Assembly (NCBI GenBank): GCA_002633005.1
Contig: NMRA01000280.1
Location: 472,669 to 524,402 of the forward strand
Length of the DNA stretch: 51,734 nucleotides
Reading direction: 5' to 3'
Source of the DNA: Phoronis australis
Lineage: Eukaryota > Phoronida > Phoronidae
Below the pieces are notes generated by a model. The model saw only the letters and a list, made by a program, of their open reading frames with translations. It was not told the DNA's origin and ran no database searches. Of the stretch, positions 24,401-35,200 are shown one piece after another; position 1 is the stretch's first letter, and the number at the start of each line of letters is the position of its first letter. The translations under genes were made by a program, and so were the position numbers.

Positions 24401-25470
24401 TATAACATGAAGAAAAGGTTTTTGAACAAAAATCAAGTCTTTGTATAATTATGAGCAATTTAAAAAAACCACGTGCGTTACAGATGTGACTGTTACAGAT
24501 GTGACTATTTGGCACTTGCACTATACAGACTTGTAGAATGCAATTTTAATGAAAACAAAGCTAATAAAATCCCATTAAGTGTATGTAAGGGTTGTGGGTA
24601 AACTATTTTNGTTAAAATTGATTTACTTTTTTTCCTAAAATCAAAACTTTTGTTACTTAAATGTTACAGATGTGACTTTCACTAATTTGAAAGTTTAATT
24701 GGAAATACTAATTATCAAAAAATCAGGTAGTTTCAACTGTTAGTATACTTCTTGTGTAGCAAATGATATATTAAAACAATTTTGGCATTTATTTCTTCAT
24801 GTCTGTAGAAAAAATTATGAAAAAAGTTATGTCACATCTGTAACGCAAAATTTTACAAATAAGAGATAAACCTTCCGATAAAAGCAAAATTTCTAAGACT
24901 AACAGAAAATGGACCTGCAGACAACAAAATTCAATGATTAAACTATGTGTAAACATCAAAATTAAAGTTAAAAGGCTGATTTGAAATTTTTAAGTCCATG
25001 GCACAAATACCGTGGAATGCACCTACAACGGAACAAAAATTGGTGTCATTAAATTCTCAGATTATGCTTCACGTAAGATTTTATGAAATGTCCGATATTT
25101 AGGTTCTGTCCGATAATTAGGTACACTACGTGTACAGGGGGATGTTTACACCATGACTTAGAAATTTCACCCAAAATAATTACAAGTCATCTTACTTTGC
25201 AAAAACCTCCTTGAGTTTATCAAGTTTTTGGTCCTCAGGTAAGTTGTCGATGTCTTCATGGTTACCCAGGAATATTTCTTTTCTAAAATCCTCATTGATC
25301 TGCCCATCCTGCTCCATTTTAACGGCTTCCAGGTGATCGGGAGGTTTCACTTCAATTGTGTTACCTTCTGAATCTGTTATACCCAAACTTTTGCCGTACA
25401 CACATATCGTCCAGGTTAAAACAACGTAAAAGAACAACCCCGTAAGGATACAAACACTTTTCCAACTCAT
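12303..25470 (-). CDS. SDF4: SDF4 / 45 kDa calcium-binding protein (Cab45), complete gene, six coding exons
   Basis: Exons on the minus strand are 25470-25196, 17935-17799, 15933-15820, 15024-14866, 13225-13041 and 12479-12303. All junctions are GT-AG and in frame, giving 348 aa (human Cab45 is about 362). Cab45 is a soluble CREC-family EF-hand protein of the Golgi lumen that helps sort secretory cargo in a calcium-dependent way. Seen here: a signal peptide (about residues 1-26), canonical EF loops at 94-105, 133-144, 229-240 and 277-288, a fifth loop at 313-324 whose central Gly is Phe, and a weak EF-like segment near 187-203. The C-terminus GSKLVNVERSFHDEF matches the Cab45 signature ending in HEEF rather than KDEL/HDEL. 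Start: the only Met before the signal peptide is at 25470. It runs head to head with cyclin L. An N at 17753 lies in intron 2. Confidence 0.93.
13041..13225 (-). CDS. SDF4: SDF4 exon 5: two canonical EF-hands
   Basis: Acceptor CTATAG|ACCAG. Contains loops DQNNDGELTAEE and DDNKNGKVTEQE, separated by a segment with DIDDKEERKYVQERTDEF, matching human Cab45 DIDDNWVKDRKKEF. Donor ATGCTG|GTGAGT, phase 0. Confidence 0.92.
13226..14865 (-). other. SDF4 intron 4
   Basis: 1.64-kb AT-rich intron. I see no gene, strong repeat or RNA within it. Small frames near 14511-14872 read into exon 4 or are noise. Confidence 0.6.
14866..15024 (-). CDS. SDF4: SDF4 exon 4: degenerate EF-hand segment
   Basis: Acceptor AATTCAG|AAAAG. 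Encodes EKDEMIRLKFRWKEAEQ, then DDKLTEGEFLNFRHPE, matching the Cab45 stretch with LLLTEEEFLSFLHPEH. The EF loop here lacks several ligands. Ends MVRDIMSSL; donor CTCG|GTAAGG splits the next Asp codon. Confidence 0.9.
15295..15650. mobile_element. Foldback element (large imperfect palindrome) in SDF4 intron 3
   Basis: The arm 15352-15408 (ending GAGAACCAGTTT) pairs with 15430-15485 (starting AAACTGGTTCTC) around a ~21-bp loop. Outer segments pair too: about 15310-15352 (TCTTGCCACTG, CACAACAC) against about 15597-15642 (GTGTTGTCACCCAATGGTAAGA). The right arm holds ~100 extra bases (15500-15590) that make their own weaker hairpin. No coding capacity. A foldback-type non-autonomous DNA element is the best reading. 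Confidence 0.65.
15820..15933 (-). CDS. SDF4: SDF4 exon 3: EF-hand 2 exiting helix and linker
   Basis: Acceptor TTCTCAG|GCTTC. It completes the second loop as GFISWKEY, close to the human Cab45 GHVSWDEY, and continues with a linker containing SQGHPADKAE. Donor GATG|GTAAGTG. Confidence 0.9.
15934..17798 (-). other. SDF4 intron 2
   Basis: 1.87-kb intron without a supported gene. It contains one N at 17753. The short phrase TACAGGTTAG occurs on either side of the N (about 17735 and 17780), so a small join artefact is possible. Confidence 0.5.
17799..17935 (-). CDS. SDF4: SDF4 exon 2: EF-hand 1 loop and start of EF-hand 2
   Basis: Acceptor TTTTAG|GGCAGAT; the first base completes Lys92. The loop DKDKDGELTLGE is canonical. 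The exon ends inside the second loop (DTDKDG) at donor GATG|GTTTGT, with the Gly codon split across the intron. The N at 17753 lies 46 bases inside intron 2 and does not touch the coding part. Confidence 0.9.
19409..19500. repeat. 24-bp tandem repeat, four copies
   Basis: TGCAGGCTTTCTACTTTGAA begins at 19409, 19433, 19457 and 19481 with exact 24-bp spacing; the first three copies are essentially identical and the last is partial. On the minus strand it would read as an 8-residue repeat, but it lies within an intron. Confidence 0.9.
20838..23000. mobile_element. 2.16-kb non-autonomous DNA transposon (CAGGG ends, 5-bp TSD)
   Basis: Left terminus CAGGGCTCGAC and right terminus GTCGAACCCTG are inverted repeats of 11 bp with one mismatch. 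Both are directly flanked by TTATC (20833-20837 and 23001-23005), a 5-bp target duplication. Inside both ends lie many GCGACCTG and GCGAGCTG phrases in both orientations (about 20860-20960 and 22895-22975), a clustered subterminal motif. CAGGG termini are typical of hAT-superfamily elements. Their usual duplication is 8 bp, but 5-bp lineages have been described, so the class is tentative. No transposase reading frame is recognisable in the ~2-kb interior, so it must have been moved in trans. Confidence 0.82.
23371..25122. mobile_element. Candidate TIR element, ~1.75 kb, with paired subterminal motifs
   Basis: ACCTAATTATCGGA at 23371 and its reverse complement ending at 25122 bound the interval. 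A second version, ACCTAAATATCGGAC, lies inside each end (23561-23575 forward and 25090-25104 reverse). A further 19-bp perfect inverted pair lies at 24086-24104 and 25006-25024 (AGGTGCATTCCACGGTATT). No clean target duplication was found, so the exact ends are uncertain. The 98-residue frame at 23877-24173 resembles nothing known. An N sits at 24610. The right end is only ~70 bp from SDF4 exon 1. Confidence 0.55.
24111..24844. repeat. Six copies of GTTACAGATGTGAC
   Basis: The 14-mer occurs in direct orientation at 24111 (13 of 14 sure), 24279, 24477, 24492 and 24663, and inverted at 24831. Two copies are adjacent with a single T between them. The sequence between copies is unrelated AT-rich DNA, so only the motif is conserved. 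All copies fall inside the candidate element 23371-25122. Confidence 0.85.
25196..25470 (-). CDS. SDF4: SDF4 exon 1: start, signal peptide, first EF-hand helix
   Basis: Encodes residues 1-91 plus two bases of Lys92. The N-terminus MSWKSVCILTGLFFYVVLTW is a typical signal peptide. The rest is acidic and ends LDKLKEVFAK, the entering helix of the first EF-hand. Donor is GCAAA|GTAAGAT. Confidence 0.9.
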
Positions 25471-26034
25471 TTTATACAACTACGTTTAATTTGATGACGC
25501 TCAGCGGGAGTTGAGGTAATTCAGCTGTTCTGACGTGTCGCCGTCCACACCTTCGAAAACGGAATCAGATGTGCCCCGCACAGACTAGACAAAATTACGC
25601 AATTTCAAATCTTCTTTAATACATATCGACATATATGTATCGCCACAGCTACGGTTGCTTGCAGAATTACACTCTGGTGATAGAAACTGACTTGGTGAAA
25701 ATACGCCGCAGACACACAGCAGACAACGACGGAAATGCACTTCTGCCATCTGACGGCATACTTTGATCACGTGATTAATTCACACTATAGCATTTGACAT
25801 ATATGTGTATCCGCAACAAAATAGAACCAATTGTTAGTAATATTGTTTTACAGTGTAATTCAATTAACAAAACGTTGATTATTATTCCCCATAGAAGAAT
25901 AAGATTTTTATTCATCTGATAACTCACAAAAGTAAGCTCTAAAGTGTCTGCTATTCCTTTTTTTGCACTTGACGGCATGGCGCAAGAATATCAGCACGTT
26001 GAAAGGATCTACTTACGTTTCAACGACGATCAAG
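25471..26034. promoter_or_regulatory. Shared divergent promoter interval of SDF4 and cyclin L
   Basis: The two start codons point away from each other and are 564 bp apart, so both promoters must overlap or abut here, unless either has an untranslated upstream exon. Visible sites: a palindromic TCACGTGA (E-box) at 25767-25774, and TGACGTGT at 25531-25538, which partly resembles the ER-stress element TGACGTGG/A. TGACGGCAT occurs twice (about 25751 and 25970). There is no convincing TATA box at a sensible distance. Site functions are inference. Confidence 0.6.
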
Positions 26035-26238
26035 ATGGCCGACAGCGAGAAGTTTCCGACTTTGGAAAGAGATTTTTCTGACGTAATTTTGACGCTTGAA
26101 AATGTTTTGATTCCATCAGATAAACTTTCACCGACGCCCTCTATGCTAGACAGTATTGATTTGGACACTGAAACGGATTTACGGATACTTGGATGTGAAC
26201 TAATTCAAACATCCGGCATCTTGCTCAAACTTCCTCAG
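26035..26238 (+). CDS. CCNL1: Cyclin L exon 1
   Basis: Encodes 68 residues from [20 protein letters not shown] to SGILLKLPQ, with the cyclin L block [15 protein letters not shown]. Donor CCTCAG|GTTCGT, phase 0. It lacks the Gly/Ala-rich N-terminal extension of the vertebrate proteins. Confidence 0.92.
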
Positions 26239-29200
26239 GTTCGTGATCAGGGTGATTGGTTTAACTGCGATTGATTGTTCGTTTTTAAACATCCTGTAGT
26301 TGTGTGTCGTTTGTTATCTATGAGGAACAAAATTTTGGAAACTCTGCTTTGTTTTATTGAAATAATAGTAAGGTACAGAAAGTCGGGACTATAAACCCGT
26401 CAGACGTTAAGGCACCGTGTGGTTTAACCGTTTAGGCCTCTGCCTTATGAATCACAGGCGCCCTCGCTCAGCTTCTGATCGTCCCCAATACACTACATAT
26501 TGGTAATTGTTTACAATATGACGACAATGACTTAGACATATGATTTTGGTATTGTTCGATTCCTCGCAATGTTATCTTTCTAAAAATATACTGGGGAGCC
26601 CAATGTTCGTCCGCCTAAGCATAAAACCGACTTGCTGTTGTACTCACCGAATTATTCCACTTCAAAGTTATGATCTGAATAGGATTCGATTTAACTCTCA
26701 CAGATATACCGCATTCATCGATTCGGAAGTTTTCTTTAATTTGTGCCGAGTTATTTCAAATGTGCACTGCCTTCGGCAGCCATTTTATTGTGACACCTAA
26801 GTTCGTCATATGCTGCCCCCTTTTGTAAAAACTGAGAAACATGCAGAAAAAGGCCAACGAAGTAATGAAAATTGCAACAGCCTGTTTTTATTGACATAAA
26901 CTCGATTTGAAGCTTTGATGTTGAGCTCTGCACTGTGGTTTCCAATAAAAGCCAATTGGACAACATTTCAATGCAGTTTAATGGTGAATGCGTGAGGCAA
27001 AAATGTTAAGAACCCAGCGTATCGCATTTGTCTGCGGATTTTTCCTTTGGCCTTCTAGATCCTACTAGTGCCTGGGAAAAACAGATACATTGCATAAACA
27101 AACCCTGGATCTTGTTTTGTGTCCCGTCGGAAGAAAATTTAAATTCGAAAACATCTTCTGAAAACGCACAAAAAAGTGTATTAGTAAAATCTACTGATTT
27201 TTAAGTGGTTTTAAAAAACAATCGGTAAACTCACCGATTTTTGTCTCATTACTTTGATACGTGTCTCTTCCGATAAGTTAGTACCTAACGTGCAGACGAG
27301 CACTCCAAATTGGAACGCTAAGTCCCGCGTGGTTGCGCTGCACGCGAAACAAGATGGCGGACGAACTTTGGAGCCTGACGAAAATAGGTAACCGGACTAT
27401 ATATGAATTGATCCCCTACCGCGTTTCCTTCATATTTTATCATTCAGTTAGCACTATTTCCCGGTGGACACCGCCATGTTAGCTCAACTCAAGATAACAG
27501 CGACACCTATTGTTAGTGAATGAAACAGCATTATTGATTCTGAATGGTGGTTGCCCGCGCGAGATTCCCCCTAAAGTTTTCCTGACATAATATGGTGGAA
27601 GCACAAGTAGAAGCACTTTACCTTTTCCATTTTTTAGAATTGTGACCAATTTTCCATGAAATTGTCTGAAGTGATACTTTTTCACAAATCTGGACCTCAA
27701 AAACAACCTCCGCTTTTTTGGCAGATTTTTGCTAGCAGATGCGTATATCAGGGTCACCATAGGATCGAATTCGAACCCTTCGTTACGTAACTCGGGCAGG
27801 GGATTGACGGGTCTCGGTCAATTTGAACTTATGAAAAGCGACGATCTGCAAGTCGGTAGATTAGTTCAGTTTTTGACCGCCAGGTGACTCCTTATCCATT
27901 CAGCATGGCGGTTTCGCACCGAGTACCAGGAAATAGTGCGAGCAGAAATTTCACGATAAAAAACTAAGGGAACGGGGTAGGAGAAATTTCTGTGTATGTT
28001 TGGAAAGATAACATTGCGAGGAATCGAACGATACCAAAATCATATGTCTAAGTCATTGTCGTCATATTGTAAACAATTACCTACATATTTAATACTACAA
28101 GGTATGACACTCAGGACTAGAAATTTCACGGGTGCTTCGATTCAGCCGTCCATATCAAACACAAAACTCAATAAATTAACACAAAACACGGTGTCCTGCT
28201 CCGCTGAGTTTGTAAGAAATTCGCGGTTAAAGTACAAAAATGTTCCCATAAAGCCCAAACACACCTAGCACTTTGACGGTTTGAGGTCAAGGACGGAACG
28301 GAAATTACCAATGAGTTATGGTTGGACGGCGTTAATGATATTGTAAGAAAGAAAATTGCTCATGGTTTGTTGAACCGCTGTTTTGTGTAAATTTATTGAG
28401 TTTTGTGTTTGATATGGATGGCTGAATCGAAGCACCCATGGAATTTCTAGTCCTGAATGTCATACCTTGTAGTGTATGTAGTGTATTGGGGACTTGATCA
28501 GAAGCTGAGGACGCCTGTGGAATGAATTAGTACCAACAGTGACTCGACTAAATTCCTTAAAATATCGTATTGTTGAACTTTCCGAAACTTTGATTGTCAT
28601 TTGTTGTGCTGTTTTAGTTCGTTTTGGCTTTGATACAAAGGGATTTCTATGTTGAATTATCAGTACTGAAAATAAGTAGAGATCATTTGAATGCAACATC
28701 CCTAATTTAAGCACTATCGATCTGAGGGCTGGACTTTTACTTACAATATTAGAAAATATGGGTAGTCAAAGAGGAGGTTAGAATAAAGAAAAAATGTCGT
28801 AAAAAGATTACACCTGTAAAGCATGACACAAAAATAAAAAGATTCAGGGAACTTATTTCGGTCCCCATTTGCAACTATTTTAGCAACCAGCACCGGGCTC
28901 TGACCTAGTCTGGGGAGATTATCTCTATTTTTGTAGCGTTGCCAACAGCCAGTGAGTTTACAGGTGAGGTCTTATGCCTGAGTATCAATGTTATAACTGC
29001 AATAACATACTGTTTAAATTTTAGGTTGCAATGGCTGCTGGTCAAGTGCTGTTTCAGCGTTTTTATTACTCAAAGTCTTTCGTGAAACATAATATGGAGG
29101 TATGTTGTCTTGAGAGGTCTCATNTTATCTTGAGTTGAACTAACATGGCGGTGTCCACCGGGAAATAGTGCTAACTGAAATTCGACGATAAAATATGAAG

Positions 29201-32200
29201 GAAACGCGGTAGGGGATCAATTCATATATTTTTGGAAAGGTGACAGCATGAGGAATCTAACGATACCAAAATCATATGTGCAACTTATTGTCATCATATT
29301 GTAAACAATTACCCTAGAAATTTCACGGGTGCTTCGATTCAGCCGTCCATATCAAACACAAAACTCAATAAATTAACACAAAACATGGTGTCCTGCTCCG
29401 CTGAGTTTGTAAGAAATTCGCAGTCAAAGTACAAAAATGTTCGAATAAAGCCCAAACACACCTCGCACTTTGACGGTTTGAGGTCATGGACGGAACGGAA
29501 ATTACCAATGAGTTATGGTTGGACGGCGTTAATGGTATTGTAAACTATTGTAAGAAAGAACAATTGCTCATGGTTTGTAGAACCCCTGTTTTGTGTAAAT
29601 TTATTGAGTTTTGTGTTTGATATGGACGACTGAATCGAAGCACCCATGGAATTTCTAGTCCTGAATGTCCTATCTTGTAGTGTATGTAGTGTATTGAGGA
29701 TGTGATCAGAAGCTGAGGATGCCTGTGGAATGAATTAGTACTAACAGTGACTCAACTAAGTTCCCTAAAATATCGTATTTATGATCTTTCCGAAACTTTG
29801 ATTGTCATTTGTTGTGCTGTTTTAGTTCGTTTTGGCTTTGATACAAAGGGATTTCTATATTTAATTATCAGTACTGAAAATAAGTAAAGATCATTTGAAT
29901 GCAACATCCCTAATTTAAGCACTATCGATCTGAGGGCTGGACTTTTACTTACAATATTAGAATTATGGGTAGTCAAAGAGGAGGTTAGAATAAAGAAAAA
30001 ATGTCGTAAAAATATTTCACCTGCAAAGCATGACACAAAAATAAAAAGATTTAAGGAACTTATTTCGGTCCCCATTTGCAACTATTTTAGCAACCAGCAC
30101 CGGGCTCTGATTATCTCTATTTTTGTAGCGCTGCCAACAGCCAGTGAGTTTACAGGTGAGGTCTTATGCCTGAGTATCAACGTTATAACTGCAATAACAT
30201 ACTGTTTAAATTTTAGGTTGCAATGGCTGCTGGTCAAGTGCTGTTTCAGCGTTTTTATTACTCAAAGTCTTTCGTGAAACATAATATGGAGGTATGTTGT
30301 CTTGAGAGGTCTCATTTTCTTTTTTCCCTAAGTGTCCTTGATCTGTTAACTTGACAAACTGATGAAACTAGCGTCTAAATGGCCGTAGTCTCTTATGGTG
30401 GTCTCATTGAATATGCAGTCAGCGCCCTTGATGCCTTGATTTTGGGGCATAGCAGTATTGACCCCCATCCCCAAATGAAAGGTGGGGTGATTTCTTCAAC
30501 GTCCGATGCTGAGAAAACACTGAAGCCATCAATTCAAGATTGAGGTCACCCGAAATCCTCGGAAATGTTTGCTTTTGGAAATAACCTATAGGGGTCTTAA
30601 ATTTCCAGGCAGCGCTTGATGTTTGACTTGCACTTCTGTAAGAAATTGTACCTGAACAAAAATCTTAATTAGCAGTCATGCTGATGGAGATAATGATTTG
30701 GCTTGTTGCAGAGGTCATGAACTTATTTTACTTTTTGCCCTACTTTATTTTGAGTGACGTGTTGGAATGTCATTGCAAACGACTTTGTGACATTACATCA
30801 TGAAGAAAGTTATTTTTTGCAACCTAAATGTGTGAGGAAAAACCCAAAATTGTCAAACTGGTTTGTCAGAAAAATAACTGTTTAATGTTCTAACATGATT
30901 TGCCATGTTTCTGTCTATAGATTGTGGCCATGGCCTGTATCAATTTAGCATCAAAAATTGAGGAAGCGCCCCGAAGAATTCGGGATGTCATCAATGTCTT
31001 TCATCACGTAAAGCAGATCAAGAATGGAAAGTAAGTAGCATGGTCTCGTTAATTTGTGTTGAGGATAACATGATCTCACAGACGGAACATTTTTAATGAA
31101 GCATGTCTGTATGTCTGCCATGCATTATTTTGTTGTTCAGCTGTCCGTTTTTTATGACTGTGTGACTTACGAGTTTGAGAGAAATGATACTGGACAGCCT
31201 CTGTATACAAAACATCACATGTACAATTGAGTGCATCTGTGCTGGTTGAAAACCTAGGATTAGAGTTCCGTAACTGTCATCATGTGGTTCTGAGCACCTT
31301 GATAGTAGATCTTTTGCGTTGTCCCTTCTTTACTTAGTTCTTTGTCTAAAATTGTTCCTAAAAAGTTGAACACTCTTTGTGTGGCTCTGTTCAGCAGTTG
31401 AGCTTACTTGAGGGTGTGCATTTCTAAATTCTGTTCTGTTGTGGTTGTTTGTTTGTTTGCTAATTAAGCTTTGATTTTCAGCCTACTGTAACGTTAAGCT
31501 ATACACCATAAATGTTTGATACTTGTGATTTCGTTACGTCTGCAAGTTCAGCTGTATTGCTGTGCAAATTTGACAACTACATGGTTTTCTCAATTCGCAG
31601 TGGAACCAATTTCAAACCATTGCCTATGGTGTATAGCTCCTTATGTCTGTTGGACCCAGCATTCACTGTCTATTTTTCTTTGTCTAGCTACTCGCCATGT
31701 GGTAACTGGACAACGTTGGTCTCATGGACACTGCCCAGCACGCCACCTTTTGTCTGAAGGTATAAGCAGTATCAAGTCGGCCGTTCTTGCACACTGGTTG
31801 CTCACCCAGTCTCAGTGGAAGAGCAAGTTTAGAGACATAATGGTCTTCAGCTACTTCAGTATTAACCTCACAGTCTGTCTAAACGATTCGTCTTGTTAGT
31901 TATTGAGTACACTTCAATTGTGAAGACGTGTGTTTTGGGTGACCTAATAGCCAGTAAAACCCAAATCTGCTTTTCTTAATTGAAGACATCACACTCTAAA
32001 TATTTAAAATTAAAACTTCAGTGTTCAGTAAGATGCTGAGATGTCTAACACATACAGCGTAATGGAAGGAAAAGTGGATCATTCATTCTTGTAACATTCG
32101 CGAGTTTTCCAGGTTGATACTTGCATTGTATTTCTGCATGATCATAACCTAAAGTTGAACGCAAGTAATACGAACATTTGAACATTCTCTTCCTCAGTTT

Positions 32201-35200
32201 GGTTGAAATATTCTACGACAATGATTTATCATTTGATCACCCGTTGAACTCCCCATTACAATTGTTGCCTGTGATTCAGAAACGTTTCAATGTGTCTACA
32301 CTGTCTGTAGCCGTGCTACCATTTTTGCTGTCCTGGCCATTTCACATTCATTTGCCGTTGTTCCAACTTTTTTTTATAAAGTTTTTGATTTGAATCAACA
32401 GTATACCTACCTGTGCTGTATGAGTGTCAAGTGGTCTTTGTCACACCTTTCCCAGTACATTGTTTCATACACGTTCACTATAATGCTTGCACAGCTAATG
32501 ATGTGTGAAACATTGCAGTTTCCTTTTGTTGTAAGACATCAATCATTTTAGAGTTGAATTATATCACAAGACCTTTCCTGCTGCATTGCAGTTGCCAGAG
32601 CTTGCTTTCTTTATTAATGAAATGGCTCCATCCCTTGAAAACTTTTTATGGCATAGACCAGGGACTTTGCTGTACTATGTTGGCATATAAGCGCATACAA
32701 CTGCTTGTGCGTGTTAACTTCACCTTAGTTTTTATATTGGACAATTGGACAAGCTGTTGATGTCGGACAAAGACGAAGCTGAAGACAATCCCTGGTTGTA
32801 GCGACGGTTGCTGCAGTAGCCACCAACACGTCAAAGTTGTCTGTTCATGTTTGTCTGAAGTTTAATTCATAGAACGCGTTGATGGTGAACTATCATGTTT
32901 ATCTGGTGGTGATTTTTAACCGTGATCACACTCCTATAAGTCTACTGTCCATGCGCAAAAGATTGTGGTTATGAGGTTGTTGATGCATGCCAATACTTTA
33001 CGGGTAGCGATATTGAAATCATTGAAGGGATGGGAGAGGCTAAACAGTTGTAGTGGGTTGACTATTCTATGAAACATACATATTTTTGCAGTCACCAGGT
33101 GGGCTGTATTCCCTTTTTTCTCTGTTTCATCTGCTCTAGTTATTACAACTTGACTATGGTATGTTCAGTACACAATGCATGTATCAATCTGAAGTGTCCG
33201 TTTATGGTCATGAGCAGTAGTAGATCTGTTCAGTCATTCGTTTACTTGTAGTTTTCTTAATTACTAGAGTAGGCGTTTAACAACTTGAGACTGTGTTACC
33301 AAAGCTCCACTTTCAAATCTACCTGATAATGTTTCCACTTGTCTGTTTCAGAAAACATTCGAATTGTCAAGGCTCTGAAGGTTTTTCATTAGCAGATGGA
33401 CTTCAAATGTCTGCTTTCAGTGTCATTTCTGGCTCCATAAACAGCTAAAGTAATAGAATTTGTGTTTTTCAGATGCAGTTCTCCGTTTTAAAGATGTCTG
33501 AAATCACAGACTCTTTGTCTCGGATTTGTCGTTGTGATCTCGAGAAGATTCGTAAATGGTCACAAACATTTGCACTAACACATTTACTCTTCTTGGCCCT
33601 AGCTCGCCCTTTCTGTTCATGTCTGTCCAGGCAGGCCCATTTGCTGTTGCCAGAGTGTGTGGTGCCCGTTAACCCGAGTTCGACACACGCTCCGTCTCTG
33701 TTACAGAACCATCCAGCCACTTATACTGGACCAGAACTACATCAATCTCAAGAACCAGGTGATCAAGGCAGAAAGGCGTGTGCTCAAGGAGCTGGGCTTC
33801 TGCGTTCATGTGAAACACCCTCACAAGGTGAGCTACATTTTGGTGGGAAGGGGGTGGTGGGGTGGTTGTGACTTACGAAAGTTTAACGACAGCACTTTCC
33901 AGTTTGTATGAAGTACCCAGTTGAAGAAGTGAAAACATGGCCTTGAGGATTTCGTTGATCATTTTCATTATTTTTTTGTCAATCATGCTTTTAGTTAAGT
34001 GAGGTATTGACCTGAGAAAAATCAGTGTGCAAAGCATACATCAGGGCTCTGTTTGGTTTCGATTTCCTCTGATTTGATGTCCAGTTTTCTCTTTTTTATC
34101 ATTATTTTACTTTATTCATGCTTTAAAATGTTCATTTCAGTTTTACAAAACAAAACATTATTTCTATCACAGAAGCCTGTTTATTTGTAGAGCGATATAT
34201 CAGGTGGAAGTTTTTCCTCCCTTATGTCATTGTTCATTCCAAGCCCTGATACTTGGTGAAATGAGTGTATGACATTATTATGCCACAGTGATTTCACTGA
34301 ATAATATGTGATCTTTCTCTTGATAGATTATCGTTATGTACCTCCAAGTTTTGGAGAGTGAGCAAAATAAAAGGCTTGTACAGTGTGCCTGGTAAGTTGA
34401 AGTTTTGACTTTTCTTTAGAGCAAGCAAGGGTGCAAGCAGAACTTGGACCTCGAGTTTGTAATTCATCTGGTTTTTAACATAATCCACAAACAATGAAAC
34501 ACTTGATAAGTAATCAGTGGAACTCAATAATCCAATATTCTCATTTTGTTAGCTGTAATTTATATACAGTCATTGTTGGTTGAGAAGTTCTGCTTGCTTT
34601 TGATAATCCAACTACACATTGCACAGGATATGTTAAATCTCCAGTTGAGTTCGGACTCGGTTAAGTTTTATATGCTGATCTTGTTTGCTAGTGCAAGAGG
34701 TAAACTTTGAAGAATAAGCTGTTAAAATTGTTAACTTACACTGCTCAGTTAGCTACCCAAGTCTGCTTGCATGCCTTTGAGTAACCTCGTCTAAGACCTG
34801 TGAAACCTGTATTAATTACAATTATTTTTCCTTTTGCCTCACCAGCCTAGGTGGGTAAACTGTGCATTTGACTCGTGTAAGGAGATGTGAGCGCACAACG
34901 CCCTCTGGCGGTTCTCCTCACTGCAGACCAGTATGTGTGTGTGTGGACGTGGACGGGTTCTCTGCAACACAGTCAGCCCCTGCCACCTGCTGGACAACTC
35001 ACCAGTGCCAGGTTCTACCTAAGCTGCGCTTCATCACCAGTGTTTCAATTTGATTCCTTGAATAAATGGCAGCATAAGCTGTTTGAAAAGTAGTTCACTA
35101 CTGTGTAAAACACGAGCTCTTAATCTAATAGTTGAATGGGAAGGAAAGATGTGCAGTGATGTCAGATTTAACTTTCGCGCGAGTAACATGGATCTTGGAA

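Larger units (their letters stand above)
17936..25195 (-). other. SDF4 intron 1 (7.26 kb), repeat-rich
   Basis: The largest intron of the gene. It holds the 24-bp tandem repeat at 19409, the TIR element 20838-23000 and the candidate element 23371-25122. About 17936-19400 and 19500-20830 hold nothing I recognise, except a phrase near 19148-19200 (GGCTAATTTTGGAACATCAT) that has a relative in cyclin L intron 7 near 36430. Confidence 0.6.
27897..29123. repeat. Tandem duplication, copy 1 (contains cyclin L exon 2)
   Basis: From about 28120 onward this is nearly identical to 29310-30316; the first ~200 bases are more diverged. It ends at TTGAGAGGTCTCAT, followed by a single N at 29124. Copy 2 begins just after it. 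The N at the exact end of the copy suggests two overlapping contigs joined without merging. Confidence 0.8.

Noticed and set aside
25471-25479. Three-residue extension of SDF4 before MSWKS
   Set aside because: The upstream codon is TTG, not ATG. The Met at 25470 begins a proper signal peptide.
25963-26034. N-terminal extension of cyclin L upstream of 26035
   Set aside because: The frame is open upstream but has no ATG; it would start at a TTG. The ATG at 26035 has good context and leads directly into conserved sequence.
26400-26480. tRNA-like sequence (GTTTAACCG, CTGCCTTATGAATCACAGG)
   Set aside because: The anticodon-arm resemblance is not supported by acceptor or T arms, and the segment is part of the dispersed inverted repeat in cyclin L intron 1.
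33473-33871. 132-residue frame as cyclin L exon
   Set aside because: It overlaps true exon 4 but reads a different frame; the conserved [20 protein letters not shown] is in the other frame.
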